DNA of 7,703 bases, taken from positions 1 to 7,703 of the forward strand of contig JALURZ010000260.1 of the NCBI GenBank assembly GCA_027058735.1. The letters run 5' to 3'. Positions 6,201-7,703 of this stretch are shown piece after piece. Numbering within the stretch: position 1 is the stretch's first letter; the number at the start of each line of letters is the position of its first letter. The stretch comes from Hyphomicrobiales bacterium. Lineage in GTDB: Bacteria; Pseudomonadota; Alphaproteobacteria; Rhizobiales; JALURZ01. The notes under the pieces are model-generated. The model had not been told where the DNA came from. It worked only from the letters and a program-made list of their open reading frames with translations, and did no database searches. The position numbers and the translations under genes were made by a program.

Positions 6201-7178
6201 ATGCAACAATGGATTGGAAAAATGCCGACGAAAACGTGGCGGTTTGCGGCTGCCGGGGCGGCCGCGGCAATTATGTTTTCCCTTGGTTCATGGTCCATCG
6301 AAGCGGCGCAGGCGCAAGGGGCGATTGTCGCGATCGTCAATGACGAACCGATCTCTGAATATGATATTGACCAGCGCGCCAAACTGCTGCGCGCGCTTGG
6401 CGGGCTGCGCGGAAAAATCGACGACAAGGTGCGCAAGAGAGTGCTCAATATCCTGATCGAGGAACATCTGCAGCGCCAGGAGGCCAGGCGCCTCAACGTC
6501 AAGCTGAAAGACAAGGATGTGGACGATGCGATTCGCAATATGGCGAGACGGATGAATTCCGATGTGCCGCGGCTCAAGGCCCTGCTGGAAAAACGCGGCG
6601 TGCATCTCAACACCCTCAAGCTTCAGATCGATGCGGTGCTTGCGTGGCAGCGGATTGTCCGTGGACGCTATGGCGCCTTGCTCAAGGTCAGTGAAGAAGA
6701 AATCGACCGCCGCTTCGAACAGGTCAAGAAGAAGCCCGCCCCCTCGAGAAAAATCTACGTCCTGCGGCAGGTGCTGTTGCCCCTCAAGAAGACGGCCAGC
6801 CCCGGGCTTATTCAGTCGCGCCAGATAGAAGCGCAGAAAATCATTACCAATTTCAAAGGATGCGGCAGCATTCGAAGCGCCATCAAAAGGTCCAACGCCT
6901 TCGATGTCCGGGTGCTCAAGGTCGCGGAGGTTCCCGCCGACAAGCTGACCAAACCACTGCGCCAGAGACTGGACAGCATCGGTCCGGGCCGGATTTTTCC
7001 CGCCGGACGCACCCCCGCGGGCTTCATGCTGCTGGCCTATTGCAACAAGAAAACGCTGAAGCCGCCGCCGGTCACCCGGGAAATGGTGCAGAACTCGATT
7101 TACAACGAACAGGTTCAACTGGTCGCGGGACGCTATTTGCGGGATCTGCGCCGGGACGCGACCGTTGAGATCCGTTAG
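6201..7178 (+). CDS. surA: SurA-like periplasmic chaperone / peptidyl-prolyl isomerase family protein
   Basis: A 325-residue exported protein. A basic start, a hydrophobic segment (16-30) and AQA-Q near 37-39 form a signal peptide. The mature part opens with AIVAIVNDEPISEYDIDQRAKLL (41-63), the classic start of the SurA N-terminal chaperone domain, which extends to about 165 and is rich in charged helices. Residues about 183-285 correspond to a single parvulin-like domain, but it is short and lacks clear parvulin active-site motifs, so isomerase activity is doubtful. E. coli SurA is about 100 residues longer with two parvulin domains. Two cysteines, Cys221 and Cys281, flank this domain and could form a disulfide in the periplasm (inference). 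The start may instead be ATG 6222 (residue 8), which has GGA just upstream. The position between lptD and pdxA matches the conserved operon and supports the name. Confidence 0.88.
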   Translation: MQQWIGKMPTKTWRFAAAGAAAAIMFSLGSWSIEAAQAQGAIVAIVNDEPISEYDIDQRAKLLRALGGLRGKIDDKVRKRVLNILIEEHLQRQEARRLNVKLKDKDVDDAIRNMARRMNSDVPRLKALLEKRGVHLNTLKLQIDAVLAWQRIVRGRYGALLKVSEEEIDRRFEQVKKKPAPSRKIYVLRQVLLPLKKTASPGLIQSRQIEAQKIITNFKGCGSIRSAIKRSNAFDVRVLKVAEVPADKLTKPLRQRLDSIGPGRIFPAGRTPAGFMLLAYCNKKTLKPPPVTREMVQNSIYNEQVQLVAGRYLRDLRRDATVEIR

Positions 7179-7179
7179 G

Positions 7180-7191
7180 CCGCGGCCGCGG
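7180..7191. repeat. Perfect 12-bp GC palindrome after the surA stop
   Basis: CCGCGGCCGCGG begins one base after the surA TAG. It is fully self-complementary and could form a short stem or cruciform, but no T-run follows, so it is not an intrinsic terminator. It sits in the 51-nt gap before pdxA. Confidence 0.4.
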
Positions 7192-7229
7192 AAACCGGAA
7201 CAGACTGCCCGCCGTCCGGGGTTTTACCG

Positions 7230-7703
7230 ATGATCGGCAAGCCAGCGCAACCGCTCGCATTGACGATGGGGGAGCCGGCCGGCGTTGGCCCGGAACTGAC
7301 CCTGCGCGCCTGGCTCGCGGCCGACAGGGCGGCCATGCGGCCGTTTTTTTTTCTGGGCGATGAGCGCCTCCTGCGCACCACCGCCGCCTCGCTGAACCTG
7401 AACGTCGATGTCGCCGCCATCGATCATCCCCACGATGCGCCAGGCCTGTTCTGCTCGGCATTGCCGGTTCTGCCTCTGCCGCTCGGCGGTCCGGTCAATG
7501 CCGGCGCGCCCGATGCCGGCAACGCCGCCGCCACCATCCGGTCGATCGAAAAGGCGGCGCGCCTGTGCCTGTCGGGTGAGGCCTGCGGCATGGTCACCAA
7601 TCCGATCCACAAAAGCACCCTCTACGAGGCCGGGTTTCGCGCGCCGGGCCATACGGAATATCTCGCCGCCCTGTGCAGGGAAGAGAACCTGCCGGCAAAT
7701 CCG
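7230..7703 (+). CDS. pdxA: 4-hydroxythreonine-4-phosphate dehydrogenase, N-terminal half
   Basis: The first 158 codons of PdxA, a cytoplasmic NAD-dependent enzyme of the DXP-dependent vitamin B6 pathway that oxidises 4-phosphohydroxy-L-threonine; its product is then used by PdxJ to make pyridoxine phosphate. The N-terminal LALTMGEPAGVGPELTLRAW (9-28) is the family signature, MVTNPIHKSTLYEAGF (121-136) follows, and GHTEYLA at 140-146 places His141 as the first of the three metal-binding histidines (His166 in E. coli). Full-length members have about 330 residues, so about half is outside the window. The ATG at 7230 lies 51 nt after surA, with GGGG about 8 nt upstream as a weak ribosome site. 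In many Proteobacteria the next gene is rsmA (ksgA). A run of nine T encodes Phe-Phe-Phe at residues 39-41. Confidence 0.95.
   Translation, partial: MIGKPAQPLALTMGEPAGVGPELTLRAWLAADRAAMRPFFFLGDERLLRTTAASLNLNVDVAAIDHPHDAPGLFCSALPVLPLPLGGPVNAGAPDAGNAAATIRSIEKAARLCLSGEACGMVTNPIHKSTLYEAGFRAPGHTEYLAALCREENLPANP
7330..7352 (+). terminator. Terminator-like hairpin plus T9 inside the pdxA coding sequence
   Basis: CGGCC (7330-7334) pairs with GGCCG (7339-7343) around the four-base loop ATGC, and nine consecutive T follow at once (7344-7352). The stem could be lengthened at its base by G-U pairs with the first T residues. This has the form of a Rho-independent terminator reading rightward, but it lies about 100 nt inside pdxA, so if active it would cut off pdxA and genes behind it. 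The translating ribosome may mask it. The stem is short, so activity is uncertain. Confidence 0.35.

Noticed and set aside
6288..7118. 276-codon minus-strand open frame opposite surA
   Set aside because: Antisense to a well-supported SurA-like gene and without recognisable features.
7224..7652. 142-codon minus-strand open frame opposite pdxA
   Set aside because: Antisense to the conserved PdxA signature; no features of its own.
1..7703. Search for a novel system, CRISPR array, tRNA, rRNA or insertion sequence
   Set aside because: No regularly spaced repeats, cloverleaf, ribosomal segments, transposase motifs or terminal inverted repeats were seen; all substantial genes belong to known families.

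Overview
This GC-rich window has the gene content and order of an alphaproteobacterial chromosome. The evidence is the pairing of a leftward pepA-holC cluster with a rightward lptD-surA-pdxA cluster, and the protein sequences themselves, such as the alphaproteobacterial style of LptD (CxxC pair at 179-182) and the short SurA-like chaperone. No mobile element, CRISPR array, tRNA or rRNA was seen. Genus and species cannot be read from the window.

Left half, minus strand, read right to left: pepA (M17 leucyl aminopeptidase, 3235-1751), holC (DNA polymerase III chi subunit, 1720-1271), a class I SAM-dependent methyltransferase (1274-567), and an ABC transporter ATPase of the FetA/YbbL type that runs off the left edge (558-1). 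Spacings are 30 nt, a 4-nt GTGA overlap and 8 nt, so this looks like one operon. A candidate promoter and a 12-bp palindrome lie upstream of pepA.

Middle, 3236-3892: a divergent intergenic region of about 657 bp with no convincing gene. In E. coli and many alphaproteobacteria the LPS-export permease genes lptF-lptG lie divergently next to pepA, and in alphaproteobacteria they usually lead into lptD. They are absent here. The region holds two A-tracts about four helical turns apart and, at its right end, an 18-bp tandem duplication that straddles two possible lptD starts.

Right half, plus strand: lptD (outer-membrane LPS translocon, 3893-6157), a surA-like periplasmic chaperone (6201-7178) and the first half of pdxA (vitamin B6 synthesis, from 7230 off the right edge). 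SurA is known to help fold LptD, which explains that pairing. The link from surA to pdxA is an old conserved operon arrangement and not a shared pathway. Inside pdxA, about 100 nt after its start, a GC hairpin is followed by nine T residues and looks like an intrinsic terminator within the coding sequence.

I found no previously undescribed multi-gene system. The points most worth a second look are the terminator-like element in pdxA, the missing lptFG with an unexplained gap in their place, the repeat at the lptD start, and the degenerate nucleotide-binding motifs of the ABC ATPase.
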